Source: Chthonomonas sp035294505
Lineage (GTDB): Bacteria; Armatimonadota; Chthonomonadetes; Chthonomonadales; Chthonomonadaceae
DNA: 64,000 bases
Direction: 5' to 3'
NCBI RefSeq assembly: GCF_035294505.1
Contig: NZ_DATGKU010000174.1
Location: forward strand, 1-64,000
Positions 44,316 through 54,285 of the stretch are shown here, piece after piece. The notes under the pieces are model-generated. The model had not been told where the DNA came from, searched no databases, and worked only from the letters and a program-made list of their open reading frames with translations. How positions within the stretch are numbered: the first letter of the stretch is position 1; each line of letters opens with the position of its first letter. A program made the translations under genes and the position numbers.

Positions 44316-46822
44316 CCCGTCCCGATGCAAATAGCCATACCGGCAGTCTTTGGGAAGAATACGCCGCCTACGATATTGCCGAAGTTGCCGTGGACGTGGA
44401 TGCCCCAGACCTCTCGCCCACCTACAGCTATCTCATCCCCGAATCACTGCGAAATCAACTGCAGGTCGGGCAGTGCGTACATGTCTCGTTTGCCGGCAGA
44501 GAGGTGTTAGGCTATGTTCTGGAACGTAAAACGTTGCCCCAAGACGATCCGCTTTGCGCCAAACTAAAGCCGATTCTGGGCATTGTGCCCGAAGCCATCT
44601 CCATCACTCCGGAGCAGATCGCACTGGCACGATGGATGGAAGAGCACTACGTCTGCGATCTGCAGAACGCGCTGCGCTGTGTGGCTCCAAACGCCATGGG
44701 GGCGCGGCTTACTATTAAAGTCCGGCTCAGCGATCCTAACCTGCGCGGCAAAGACCTCGGCAAAGCGGTAAAGCAAGCGCATCTCATAGAGACCCTTCGC
44801 GCCCTCGGCGGAGAGGCGGAACTGGAAGAACTGCGCAAAGCGGCAGCCCTGGATGACTTTCGCACGGTCTATAAAACTCTGCTATCGAAGCAGCTCCTGA
44901 TAGAGACGCGCGAGATCGAGCGAAGCGGCGCCGACCTCCAGAAAGTCAAGCTCTACTCCCTCGGCCCGGCGGCTGAGGTCATTGGACGGGCGGGAGTGGG
45001 GCGCAGAAGTCCTCAACAACAGCAGATTCTGCATGTGTTGCAGGAACGCACGCGCGCCGGCCAAACCGAGATGACGGCAGCAGAGCTTATCGAAAGCAGC
45101 GGTGCCTCCTACGCCTCCTTACGCGCCTTGGTAAAACAGGGCATTCTCTCGGTCCGCGAAATCACTCGTTATCGCATGCCCTATAAGGCCACCGCAAAGC
45201 GCACCACACCCCCACCTCTTACCCAATCCCAGCAGCAGGCTATACAACGGATACGTTCCTTCCTACAAGCGCGCTTGCAAAAAACGCTCCTCCTTTTCGG
45301 TGTCACTGCCAGCGGCAAAACCGAGGTCTATCTCGATGCCATCTCCTACACACTCGCTCAAGGCTACAACGCCATCGTCCTTCTGCCCGAGATCGCCCTT
45401 ACCGCACAGGTGGCCGATACGTTCATCGGTCGCTTCGGCGAACAGGTGGCCCTCCTGCATTCACGGCTATCGGAAGGCGAGCGCTACGATGAATGGCGCC
45501 GTGTGCAAAGCGGCGAAGCACGCATCGTCATCGGCGCCCGCTCGGCCGTCTTTGCTCCCCTGCAAAATATCGGGCTCATCATCATGGATGAAGAGCACGA
45601 ACCCTCCTACAAACAAGAGAAAATTCCGCGCTACAATACCCGTGCACTAGCCGAAGAGCGGGCAAAATACAACAACGCGGTGCTGCTACTGGGGAGCGCT
45701 ACCCCGGCCTTAGAAAGTTTCTATGCTTCAGAGTGCGGCACCATAGAGCGCATCGAAATGCTGGAGCGAGTAGACAACCGGCCCCTGCCTCACGTCCATA
45801 TCGTGGATATGCGGCGGGAGTTCCAAAAAAAGCCGGTACTTTTTGCTCAGCCCCTCGTGGAAGCCATCGCCGACCGACTATCCAAACGAGAGCAGGTCAT
45901 TCTGTTTTTAAATCGCCGTGGTTACTCTCAGTTTGTCCTCTGTAGAGATTGCGGTTGGACGGCGCGTTGCCCGAACTGCGCAATCTCTTTGGCCTTTCAT
46001 CTCGCCGATCGCTCTCTTAAATGCCACCACTGCAACTATCTCTCCTCAGCTCCTCTGCTCTGTCCGCAATGCGGTGGCAACCGGGTAAAGGGTTTTGGAC
46101 TAGGAACCGAACGCGTTGAAGAGGAAGCCTTACTGCTTTTTCCGCAGGCGCGTATCGCGCGTCTTGATCGAGACACCACCGTGCGGAAAGAGGCTCATGC
46201 ACGCATCGTGCGCGATTTTCGGCAGGGCGAGGCCGATATTCTCATCGGCACTCAAATGGTCGCCAAAGGCCTCGATTTCCCGAAAGTTACCTTAGTTGGA
46301 GTCATCAATGCAGACACTGCCATCAATATGCCGGACTTTCGGGCAGCCGAACGCACCTTTCAACTTTTGACTCAAGTGGCGGGTCGAGCTGGTCGTGGTG
46401 AGGTGGCGGGGGAGGTCATCGTCCAAACGTTTTGTCCTGAACATTATGCCATTCAAGCGGCGAGCCGGCACGACTATGGGGCCTTTTACCGTCAAGAGCT
46501 GATCTATCGCAAAGAGCTTTGTTATCCGCCGTTCAGTCGTTTCGCCAACCTGATCTGTGCTTCCCAAAACGAGGAAGTCGCGGCAGCAGGAGCGGAACGG
46601 TTAGCGACCATGCTCGCACGCCTCCGCCCTGCCTCCGTGGAGATCATCGGGCCGGCTCCGGCCTCCATTCCCAAACTCAAAACACTATTTCGACACCATG
46701 TCGCCCTCCGAGCGCCTGTCGAGTTCCCGCTGCATCAGCTTATTCGTCAGGCACTCGACAACCTGCCGTCCGCGCTGCGCTCCCTGATCGTTGTAGACAT
46801 AGACCCCATCAGCATGGCGTGA
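44312..46822 (+). CDS. priA: Primosomal replication protein N' (PriA helicase)
   Basis: An 836-residue helicase. The N-terminal DNA-binding domain (residues ~25-110: YSYLIPESLRNQLQVGQCVHVSFAGREVLGYVL) is followed by a winged-helix part, the superfamily 2 core with Walker A GVTASGKTE (near residue 330), DEEH in IIMDEEHEPSYKQEK and a zinc-binding insertion with CRDCGWTARCPNC and CHHCNY..CPQCGG, then GTQMVAKGLDFP and QVAGRAGRGE. It restarts stalled replication forks. The Walker A Ala in place of the usual Gly is a minor change. Its 3' end is four bases from the convergent peptidase gene. Confidence 0.96.
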   Translation: MTRPDANSHTGSLWEEYAAYDIAEVAVDVDAPDLSPTYSYLIPESLRNQLQVGQCVHVSFAGREVLGYVLERKTLPQDDPLCAKLKPILGIVPEAISITPEQIALARWMEEHYVCDLQNALRCVAPNAMGARLTIKVRLSDPNLRGKDLGKAVKQAHLIETLRALGGEAELEELRKAAALDDFRTVYKTLLSKQLLIETREIERSGADLQKVKLYSLGPAAEVIGRAGVGRRSPQQQQILHVLQERTRAGQTEMTAAELIESSGASYASLRALVKQGILSVREITRYRMPYKATAKRTTPPPLTQSQQQAIQRIRSFLQARLQKTLLLFGVTASGKTEVYLDAISYTLAQGYNAIVLLPEIALTAQVADTFIGRFGEQVALLHSRLSEGERYDEWRRVQSGEARIVIGARSAVFAPLQNIGLIIMDEEHEPSYKQEKIPRYNTRALAEERAKYNNAVLLLGSATPALESFYASECGTIERIEMLERVDNRPLPHVHIVDMRREFQKKPVLFAQPLVEAIADRLSKREQVILFLNRRGYSQFVLCRDCGWTARCPNCAISLAFHLADRSLKCHHCNYLSSAPLLCPQCGGNRVKGFGLGTERVEEEALLLFPQARIARLDRDTTVRKEAHARIVRDFRQGEADILIGTQMVAKGLDFPKVTLVGVINADTAINMPDFRAAERTFQLLTQVAGRAGRGEVAGEVIVQTFCPEHYAIQAASRHDYGAFYRQELIYRKELCYPPFSRFANLICASQNEEVAAAGAERLATMLARLRPASVEIIGPAPASIPKLKTLFRHHVALRAPVEFPLHQLIRQALDNLPSALRSLIVVDIDPISMA

Positions 46823-46826
46823 AGCC

Positions 46827-48341
46827 TCACTTCACTTGTGCCAATAAAAAGCGCGGCCAATGGGGCGCTGCGCGGGTAATGGCGAGATTATAGTAAGAGT
46901 TAATAAATCCGCTGGGCGCCGGGACATAGATCGCCAACCCGTGAGAGCCATCTTGCCCTGTTGGGCCGTGCATCGCCTCAAGGATAGCCCCATTCGGCCC
47001 GGTAAGCGCATTCTCCATGGCAATGGCAGCCTGTTGCATATCCGTGTCCGATGTTCCTGTCCTCACCAGCTCCGCATAGTCCCATAAATCCTTGTTGTCG
47101 CGATAACTTGTCGTGTAGTGTTGCGCACCTCCCAGCTGACGGTTTTGGAAATTGGGGTCTTGGCGAAGACGGTAAAAAAGATTCTGTTGATCGTTCACGT
47201 GAATCCCGAGCACAGCCCCAAAGTTGTCGAGCGCACTGGCTACATTATCCATCTGGCTCAGGTCAATCATGGACTGCGTAAGCTCAGAGGCGTAACCTCC
47301 CGTGTCGTTCACGTAGAGTGGGTCGTTGACAAACTCATGGATGATGGCGTTTCCCAAATCGCAGTCGGTAAAGGTGCCTCCGCTCGCCTTCAGATCGCCA
47401 AGCCATTTGTCATACGGATAGCCGGGCGCGGGCGGGCTTTCTTCCGACCCAACCATGATCCGAGCTGAATGTCGCACCTCATAGGCCACCTCTGTCATCT
47501 GTTCAAGAGAGCAGTCGAGAATCAGCATATCTATGGGTTGCGCTGCGGCGGCCAAGGCCTGCGGTAACTCCCACGTTTCGATCTCGTCAGTATATTCATC
47601 ATCTTCCGCAACGGCACGTGTTCCGACGTTGGGTGGCGCGGCTCTGTTTGGGGCAGAGCGATAAACATTCAACCACCCGGAACCGTGGTCCCATATTACC
47701 AGCGCCACATTATCGGCAGGGAAGGTCTGGGTTCCCCACCGCACAAAGTCGGCCAACGTCTGGTAGCTTCCCATATCTTCGGTGCCATTGGGACGACCAT
47801 TGGGATCGGGTAGAGTATCCTTGAAGCCGGTGGTATTGACCGGAGTGTTCCCCGGCGGGTCTGGCAACCGATCGCTGTTCAGCGGGCGCGTATCGCCGTT
47901 GGCGATCGCGTTGATGTCGGCCTGGCTGTGCTGATGGATGAGATAGCGTCTGACTCCATAAAAAGAGGGATTGCAGTTAGGACAGTTATTGGTTTTGCTG
48001 GCCGGTATCTGCTTCCACTGCAACACAATGTTGATGTTGCTATCGGAGCCTACCGAGGCCATCTGCGCTACATTTTCCAAGCTGTAGGGCTGCAGGTTGT
48101 TAGCGGCCTGCATATAGATGAGGATCGTCCAGCGCGCTCGTCCGCTCTGATGCGGATTGGCACTGCAAGCGGCTCGCCCTGTGTATGGGCCTGGAGTGGG
48201 TGGGGGCAAGGTTGCTCCTCCTGTGCTACCTCCTGGGCTACCCGTTCCCCCTCCACATCCTGAAAGAGATGCCGCCAAAATACCAAACACACCAAGGTAA
48301 ACGCTTACCCTCTGCCAGCCGCCTTTCAATCTCTTGATCAT
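46827..48341 (-). CDS. Clostripain-family (C11) cysteine peptidase lipoprotein
   Basis: A 504-residue protein with a lipoprotein signal (lipobox SLSGC, Cys29) and a Gly/Pro/Ser-rich linker. The peptidase domain opens with ARWTILIYMQAANNL, has the catalytic His219 in VIWDHGSGW and Cys277 in LDCSLEQM, followed by GSEESPPAPGYPYD. This is the caspase-like fold of clostripain, which cleaves after Arg. The Cys is preceded by LD rather than the usual DA, and a VAYEVRH segment follows, so specificity may differ. It is probably anchored on the outer face of a membrane. Its stop is four bases from the convergent priA stop. Confidence 0.85.
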   Translation of the reverse strand: MIKRLKGGWQRVSVYLGVFGILAASLSGCGGGTGSPGGSTGGATLPPPTPGPYTGRAACSANPHQSGRARWTILIYMQAANNLQPYSLENVAQMASVGSDSNINIVLQWKQIPASKTNNCPNCNPSFYGVRRYLIHQHSQADINAIANGDTRPLNSDRLPDPPGNTPVNTTGFKDTLPDPNGRPNGTEDMGSYQTLADFVRWGTQTFPADNVALVIWDHGSGWLNVYRSAPNRAAPPNVGTRAVAEDDEYTDEIETWELPQALAAAAQPIDMLILDCSLEQMTEVAYEVRHSARIMVGSEESPPAPGYPYDKWLGDLKASGGTFTDCDLGNAIIHEFVNDPLYVNDTGGYASELTQSMIDLSQMDNVASALDNFGAVLGIHVNDQQNLFYRLRQDPNFQNRQLGGAQHYTTSYRDNKDLWDYAELVRTGTSDTDMQQAAIAMENALTGPNGAILEAMHGPTGQDGSHGLAIYVPAPSGFINSYYNLAITRAAPHWPRFLLAQVK

Positions 48342-48637
48342 CTCACTTACCCACTGAAATCTTTACGTCCGCTTTAGTATTCCACACCTCCTTTCCCCAA
48401 TGCAAGAGCACATCTTACAAGCTGTTGTCTTGGGGCAAGCATGACCCATAAAACCCGCTGCAAGTTGCGGAGCGGTGGCATCGTCGGGTTGGAAGGGCAA
48501 ATCAAGACGGTTTGGCTCGTCGACACAGCGGGTCGTGGTACGTCTGTTTTGTATAGGGGTACCCATCCATGTAGGGGCGGGTTTGAAACCCGCCCCTACC
48601 GGATCGATTTAACGACTACGGAGTGTCCCCGCTATGC
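48342..48637. other. Gene-free gap holding a palindrome and an imperfect inverted repeat
   Basis: About 296 bases between the start of the C11 peptidase gene and the end of the PhyH-type gene. Besides the perfect palindrome at 48571-48599, an imperfect one (CCGCTGCAA then TTGCGGAGCGG) lies around 48459-48479. I see no supported promoter; a short plus-strand frame across it is judged spurious. Confidence 0.6.
48571..48599. repeat. Perfect 29-base palindrome (REP-like)
   Basis: GTAGGGGCGGGTTT at 48571-48584 is exactly reverse-complementary to AAACCCGCCCCTAC at 48586-48599 around a single central G. Palindromes of this form are known as dispersed REP-type repeats, often mobilised by REP-associated Y1 transposases, in several bacterial groups. 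Only one copy is in the window, so dispersal in this genome is an inference. Confidence 0.75.
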
Positions 48638-49498
48638 TTACATGTATCCGGCCACGCCGAGCAGCTCGCGGATCTCCTCGTCGGTATTTGGATCGGCAAG
48701 AAGCTGTGCGGTCAGCCCGTTCGTAGGTTTAACTCCGTAAATGCTGGGCTTCTGCCAGGTTGGCCCATAGCTCCACAGAAGCAGACGTCGCAGGGAGCAG
48801 CCCGGCTGAGTTGGCATGGCCCGATGCCATAGGGAACCGTGCATGATCACCGCACTGCCTGCCGGTACCTTCAGAACGACCTGGTCGGGCTTGTCGTGGA
48901 AATCGTCCTTGTCGAGATCGCGCTCCAGCCAGTGATGCGACCCTGGCACGACACACAATGGACCGCTTTTCTCATCAATATCGTCGAGATAGAGCAGCAC
49001 CTCAAGAGTTTCAGGACGCGCAAAAAACGGCGGCAGAGGGTCGGGCACCACGCGCTGATGAAAATGCCACTCCGTCTCCTTATTCGGATCGTCCGGAAAA
49101 CAGACACGACCGGTAAGCCCGCGCCACTGCACTGTGGGGCCAAGAAGCGCTCTGGCAACCGATAGCGTTGGCTGAAAGGTGAGCAACTCTAAAAACGTCG
49201 GATGCTTATCCATCAGGTGACGGATGAATATCCCTCCGAACGCGCGACCGCCCCCTGTTTCTAAATTCGTATCCGCCGCAATCGCCTCATCCAACGCACA
49301 ACGGAGCCGCTCCACCTGATCCATCGGAACCAAGCGTTCTCGCACCAAATAGCCGTTTTGCACAAACGCGGCGATCTCCTCAGGGGTGGCAAGCACTTCG
49401 ACCTCCCGGATAGGATATCCACGATGCGCATCCCGCACTCTGTAGGTGATTCGGTACCTGCCCGGAATAGCCTCCGGATTGAACGGAATCGTCTTCAT
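48638..49498 (-). CDS. Phytanoyl-CoA dioxygenase (PhyH) family protein
   Basis: A 286-residue protein with the double-stranded beta-helix of PhyH-type Fe(II)/2-oxoglutarate oxygenases: EVLLYLDDIDEKSGPLCVVPGSHHWLERDL and a distal-His segment VIMHGSLWHRAMPTQPG, then RRLLLWSY with the Arg that would bind 2-oxoglutarate. The proximal ligand pair, normally His-x-Asp, reads His145-Phe-His147 in EWHFHQRV, so either the site is altered or the ligands are placed differently. The substrate is unknown. ATG 49498 is preferred because GAGAGGAG precedes it. It is divergent from the histidine kinase gene. Confidence 0.78.
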   Translation of the reverse strand: MKTIPFNPEAIPGRYRITYRVRDAHRGYPIREVEVLATPEEIAAFVQNGYLVRERLVPMDQVERLRCALDEAIAADTNLETGGGRAFGGIFIRHLMDKHPTFLELLTFQPTLSVARALLGPTVQWRGLTGRVCFPDDPNKETEWHFHQRVVPDPLPPFFARPETLEVLLYLDDIDEKSGPLCVVPGSHHWLERDLDKDDFHDKPDQVVLKVPAGSAVIMHGSLWHRAMPTQPGCSLRRLLLWSYGPTWQKPSIYGVKPTNGLTAQLLADPNTDEEIRELLGVAGYM

Positions 49499-49747
49499 CG
49501 CCGAAACTCTCCTCTCACGCGATCTGTTCATCAACATGATACGAAATATTACCCTATGTACGGCCTTGTTACCAGCAGGGTCTCTTCCCTAAAAGATAGG
49601 TTTGCTTTAGTCCAAACCCCACAATGGGAACTTATCCGGCAGTTGGCACTTATTCTAAAAAAATCTTTTACAGAGAAACCGCGGTACGTAGTAGGATTCT
49701 TTGTTCCCTACCGTGAATATGCAGATAAACAATGGAAGGGTAGCTAT

Positions 49748-51946
49748 ATGCCGTACACACTACCTGATACACATATCTTTCGACGCCGTTTTTTCTCTTC
49801 CCTCGCCCTCCCTCTTGTTGCCGAAACATTGCTCATCGGCGTGCTCTTCTGGAATGTGCTCGCTCTTAGAAACGCCATCGCGTGGGTAAATCACACCTAC
49901 CAGGTCATCTCGAGCGCGGAAAACATTCAACGCAACCTCAATGAGGCTGAATCGGCCTATCTCCATTTTCTCCTCTTTCGCTCTCCACGCTCCCTTTCTA
50001 CTTACCAAACCGTCACGGTTTCGCTCTCGCGGTCTCTCTCCTCCCTACAAAAAGAGGTTTCCGACAACCCCATCCAAGTTCAACGACTCGACAGCGCCAA
50101 AACACTGCTGGCCGACTGGCATCAGGCTACCCTGAAAAGCCTCACTGCCACTAAGCTAAGCGCCACTCTCAGAAATACCGACCTACACATATTTCGTTCT
50201 CATCAGGCCCTAGATGCCCTTCTTGTCTCCTTTATTGGGGAAGAGAAGAGGCTGCTTGCACAACGGCTTCGCATCTACAACGATCACCTCTCCCTCATGT
50301 TCCCTCTCATGGGTCTGCTCTTGCTTGCCAGTGTTATTTTCGCCTCTTGGGGTCTCAATAATCTGAAGAAACTATCGAGCAACTACGAGCGCTCCCTAAC
50401 GCTGGCCCGCTCCCAGTTCGATCAGCTCCAAAAAGAAAAAGAGTTCCGTGACAAGGTGCTTGAAAGTAGCCTGTACTCCATCATCGGTCTTAACAAAGAT
50501 GGCTATTTCGTCTATCTGAACCCCAAAGCTCTTCATGATCTTGGCTACCCGATAGAGGAACTGCAAGGAAAATCCTTTCTAGATATTTTCTCAAACGATA
50601 CCGCAGCGAAACTGAAAGAGGCCTTTGAACACTCCCTACAACACAAAAATCCGGTCGCCGATATGGAGGCTCGCTTTGTAAGAAGCGATGGATCGGTTCG
50701 ACATATGGTCATCGGATGGTCCCCGCTTCTCGATAAGGATGAAGTTGTGGGGTTCGTTGTTTCAGGAATCGATGTAACCGAGAAGAAACGCCTTGAACAG
50801 GAGCTACTAGCGGCGCAAAAACTGGAGAGTCTTGGGCGCCTCGCCGGCGGGATTGCACACGACTTCAACAACATTCTCACCGCCATATTCGGCTATATGG
50901 AGCTTGCTTCTGAAGAGCTTCCCCCCGACCACCCGGTTCAAGCGCGACTTCGAGACACCGAACGCGCTGCGGAGAGTGCTGCAACCCTCACTCAGCACCT
51001 GCTGGCCTTCGCACGTCGCCAAATCATACAACCCCGCCTCATTCGTCTCGATGAACTCGTCCAAAACCTTCAGCCCATGCTGCAAAGGCTTATTAACGAA
51101 AATATCGAATTACACGTCAAGGTGGAACAGGTACATCCGGTGAAGGTTGACCCCGGCCAAATGGAGCAGATACTGGTGAATTTGGTAATCAACGCACGTG
51201 ATGCAATGCCTCAAGGTGGTACTCTCACGATCGCCATTGAAGATGCTTTCATTGATGAGACCTATGCCCAGCGCCATGAGGGGGTACGTCCGGGTAACTA
51301 TGTCATGCTTACGGTAAGTGATACCGGGGTAGGAATGGATGAAAGCGTTCAACAACATATTTTTGAACCTTTCTTCACTACAAAACAGCAAGGCCGCGGC
51401 ACCGGCCTTGGTCTGGCAACCTGCTACGGCATTGTAAAACAAGCCGAGGGTCACATCTGGCTCTACAGCGAGCCGGGGCATGGAACAACCTTTAAAATCT
51501 TCCTTCCTTACGCCGAAGGCACTCCGGAAGAGCTACAGCTGAACGAACCCACTCTTCCCCCCATCCCCAAAGGCACAGAAACCATCCTTCTGGTCGAAGA
51601 TGAACCGATCGTGCGCGAAGTTGCCGCCTCCGCACTTCGGGCACAGGGCTACACCGTGCTCGAAGCAGGCACCGGAGAAGAGGCCATCCGACTTGCCGAG
51701 CACCATCTCACTCCCATTCATCTTCTCATTACCGATGTCGTTATGCCCGGTATGAGCGGACGCGATCTCGCCGAACGCCTCCTGCAAACCCGTAAGATCG
51801 AGAAAGTTCTCTATGTCTCTGGCTACACCGAGAATGCCATTGCGCATCAGGGCGTACTTGAACAGGGTATCTTTTTCTTGCCCAAACCTTTTACTCCGGG
51901 CAGCCTCCTACGAAAAGTTCGTGAGGTGCTTGATACGCCCTCGTAG
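49748..51946 (+). CDS. Hybrid sensor histidine kinase with PAS and receiver domains
   Basis: A 732-residue signalling protein. TM1 (LALPLVAETLLIGVLFWNVLAL) and TM2 (MFPLMGLLLLASVIFASWGL) enclose an outside four-helix-type sensor, likely CHASE3. Then come a coiled coil, a PAS domain (SLYSIIGLNKDGYFVYLNPKAL), the HisKA domain with His371 in GRLAGGIAHDFNNIL, an ATPase domain with N, G1 and G2 boxes (LVNLVINARDAM, VSDTGVGMDE, GRGTGLGLATCYGIV), and a C-terminal receiver with Asp663 in LLITDVVMPGMSG. No output domain is present, so phosphate must go on to another protein. ATG 49748 is supported by GGAAGGG eight bases before; the frame is open further upstream. Confidence 0.9.
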   Translation: MPYTLPDTHIFRRRFFSSLALPLVAETLLIGVLFWNVLALRNAIAWVNHTYQVISSAENIQRNLNEAESAYLHFLLFRSPRSLSTYQTVTVSLSRSLSSLQKEVSDNPIQVQRLDSAKTLLADWHQATLKSLTATKLSATLRNTDLHIFRSHQALDALLVSFIGEEKRLLAQRLRIYNDHLSLMFPLMGLLLLASVIFASWGLNNLKKLSSNYERSLTLARSQFDQLQKEKEFRDKVLESSLYSIIGLNKDGYFVYLNPKALHDLGYPIEELQGKSFLDIFSNDTAAKLKEAFEHSLQHKNPVADMEARFVRSDGSVRHMVIGWSPLLDKDEVVGFVVSGIDVTEKKRLEQELLAAQKLESLGRLAGGIAHDFNNILTAIFGYMELASEELPPDHPVQARLRDTERAAESAATLTQHLLAFARRQIIQPRLIRLDELVQNLQPMLQRLINENIELHVKVEQVHPVKVDPGQMEQILVNLVINARDAMPQGGTLTIAIEDAFIDETYAQRHEGVRPGNYVMLTVSDTGVGMDESVQQHIFEPFFTTKQQGRGTGLGLATCYGIVKQAEGHIWLYSEPGHGTTFKIFLPYAEGTPEELQLNEPTLPPIPKGTETILLVEDEPIVREVAASALRAQGYTVLEAGTGEEAIRLAEHHLTPIHLLITDVVMPGMSGRDLAERLLQTRKIEKVLYVSGYTENAIAHQGVLEQGIFFLPKPFTPGSLLRKVREVLDTPS

Positions 51947-51979
51947 CTCACCGTTCTAAATCCATCTAGGAAGTCGCTT

Positions 51980-54280
51980 ATGCCTATTCGCCTCGCCCAT
52001 CATAATATGCAAGTGGCTAATGGAGGGCTGCTCATCACATCCCTCTTGCTCTGCCTGCCACCGCTCAAAGCACAGCAAGTTGTGCTAAAGCCGAACACCT
52101 TCGTCTCAAAAACGACCCATTTTCGCCCCGGTACCTATATCCTTCAAGACCGTGATCTCCCCATGCTGGTTGTACGTGGCCATGACTTTACGCTTGACCT
52201 GCGCAACGTCCGCATTCGCGGCGCCTATCATAACCACGGTATCGGCATCCATATCGTTCATGCCCGCAACGTCACTATTCGCCATGCCGATGTGGCGGGT
52301 TGTCTTTATGGCATTCTCATCGAGAACTGCCGGTCCATCCGCATATTAGATAGTGCTCTCTCTCATAACGGCTGTCCGAATGTCGGTACCGTCATTGACG
52401 AAAGCGGAACCCAGCCCCAAGATCAATGGGGAGCCGGAATTTTGGTTCGGAACAGTGAATCTTGTTTCATTTCCAACTGCAAAGCCGAATATGCCTGGGA
52501 CGGGATTGATCTCGTAAGTGCTCAGAACTGTACCGTCACAAATTGCGATCTCTCCTACAACAACAATTGGGGAATCCACCTATGGAATGCCGGTCATAAC
52601 CTCATCCGCAAGAACCGCGCCATCTGGTGCACAACGGGGGCCGGACAACTCTATCAAGCCCTCAGCGGATGGTCAACGCTCGATTCGGCCGGCATCTGTT
52701 TGGAACATGCCAGCAATAATAACCTGGTAGAAGGAAATGACTTCCGCTTTGGTGGTGACGGCATCTTCGTTCGTGCGAATGAGGGTCCCCTCGTCCCTGG
52801 CCGCACTGTTCCGCCCCGATTCAGCTCCGACAACAACAGTTTTCGCAACAACGACTGCTCCTTCAGCCCTAACAATGCCATTGAGGTAGACCTAGTGGCC
52901 AATACGATCATCGAGGGGAATAACTGCTCGAACTCCAACTATGGATTATGGCTTGGCTACTCTCGTAACACAAAGGTGCTGGGTAACGAGTGCATCAATG
53001 ACACCACGCGTGCCGTTGAGATCGAAAACGGCCAAAACATCCAGTTTAAAAACAACGTTTTCGGTTTCGATGCCCCAAAGCAAGATACGCCTCTGGTCTA
53101 TCTGCGACAAAATGGGCGCGATTCTATCCCATCCGGGCCTTATTACCTAACCGGTAACCTCTTTTACGGTGCCAAAACACCCCTAAAACTTCTGAATACA
53201 CAAGCAGACCTCTCCCATAACTTCTTCTGTTTCCCATCTCGATTCTCATCGGTACCCCCTACAAGTTGCATCGAAGCCGATGCGCTTTCTCACTACACCA
53301 ATCGCCATCCCTTCGTCTATCTCGAAGACAACCGAGCCACCCTTCCTACCCTACCGCATACCCTGCAGCCCGGTAGGCCACTGCATCTCTCTCATCTTCA
53401 TTTGCGGCTTCCCCTAGTCATGCCCGTTGTAGAAGTAAACGGGATACCATTGTGGATTACAGCCCACTACAAAGATCACTTAAAGCTGGAAATACCTACC
53501 GATTTTTGGAATCGACCGCATGCCCCCATGGCCGATCTGCGTCTTTTTGATGGGTATGGTTGGAGCCGTACCATTCAAATTGCCGTACATTATCCTGCAG
53601 GCACTTCCATCATTCAAGCGGTGATGCCGAACCAAATCCATCCGGGAGATATAGTAACGCTTCAGGGCAGGCATCTTGACCGTGGACAATTGCAAATAAA
53701 CGGGAAGCCCATGCTGCCGGTGGCCCGTTCAGAGGCGTTTATTCGATTTCAACTGCCCTACACCATCCTGACCTCTCGTGGGCTGAACCTCCTTCTAGTG
53801 CACCAGGGGGAATACCTCACACCCCCCTTGTCTCTTTTTGTTGATGTGCCTCCTCAAAATGTTCCCCACCTTGTGGAGGTTCGCTTCGAGCCGCGGACGC
53901 TTCACGTGGGAGAGCTGTTAAAAGTTACCTTCGTACTTAAAAATAATCTCCCTGTAGATGTCCCGCTCATGCAGGCTCCTAAACCCGGCTTCGTCTACAA
54001 CGAAAACCAGTCGTGGCAGCAGGCGGGTTACGAGGAAGAGCAAGGAAAGCTCGAACTTGCCGTTACCTCCGATCATCCCGGCGACTTTCCGCCTGGCCTA
54101 TGGCCCTATCGGTTTGGCTTCGGGCAAGCCGCCTTGGCGGCTCATCAAACCTTGGAAGTCAGTGGCTTTATTCGCGTACAGACTCCTGGCACCCATCTTT
54201 ACCGTGCCGGCCTTGTCGCGGGCGGAGAACGTTTTATAGACGATGGCGTCTTTCCAACCAGCATCACCGTTCTGCCCTAG
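51980..54280 (+). CDS. Secreted right-handed beta-helix repeat protein
   Basis: A 766-residue exported protein, signal peptide about residues 1-32 (cleavage near LKAQQ). Residues ~50-410 are parallel beta-helix turns of the pectate-lyase/NosD type with many Asn and Gly at turn positions (NCTVTNCDLSYNNNWGIHLWNAGHNLIRKN, NNLVEGNDFRFGGDGIFV). A C-terminal IPT/TIG-like Ig domain (PNQIHPGDIVTLQGRHLDRGQLQINGKP) and a final beta-sandwich follow. It may bind or cleave polysaccharide; no catalytic acidic cluster can be named. AGGAAG precedes the ATG. The ferredoxin gene begins five bases after its stop. Confidence 0.78.
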   Translation: MPIRLAHHNMQVANGGLLITSLLLCLPPLKAQQVVLKPNTFVSKTTHFRPGTYILQDRDLPMLVVRGHDFTLDLRNVRIRGAYHNHGIGIHIVHARNVTIRHADVAGCLYGILIENCRSIRILDSALSHNGCPNVGTVIDESGTQPQDQWGAGILVRNSESCFISNCKAEYAWDGIDLVSAQNCTVTNCDLSYNNNWGIHLWNAGHNLIRKNRAIWCTTGAGQLYQALSGWSTLDSAGICLEHASNNNLVEGNDFRFGGDGIFVRANEGPLVPGRTVPPRFSSDNNSFRNNDCSFSPNNAIEVDLVANTIIEGNNCSNSNYGLWLGYSRNTKVLGNECINDTTRAVEIENGQNIQFKNNVFGFDAPKQDTPLVYLRQNGRDSIPSGPYYLTGNLFYGAKTPLKLLNTQADLSHNFFCFPSRFSSVPPTSCIEADALSHYTNRHPFVYLEDNRATLPTLPHTLQPGRPLHLSHLHLRLPLVMPVVEVNGIPLWITAHYKDHLKLEIPTDFWNRPHAPMADLRLFDGYGWSRTIQIAVHYPAGTSIIQAVMPNQIHPGDIVTLQGRHLDRGQLQINGKPMLPVARSEAFIRFQLPYTILTSRGLNLLLVHQGEYLTPPLSLFVDVPPQNVPHLVEVRFEPRTLHVGELLKVTFVLKNNLPVDVPLMQAPKPGFVYNENQSWQQAGYEEEQGKLELAVTSDHPGDFPPGLWPYRFGFGQAALAAHQTLEVSGFIRVQTPGTHLYRAGLVAGGERFIDDGVFPTSITVLP

Positions 54281-54285
54281 AGCCA

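Noticed and set aside
48441..48740. A 99-codon plus-strand frame in the gap before the PhyH-type gene.
   Set aside because: It includes the palindrome and part of the PhyH gene antisense; no ribosome-binding site or recognisable protein pattern.
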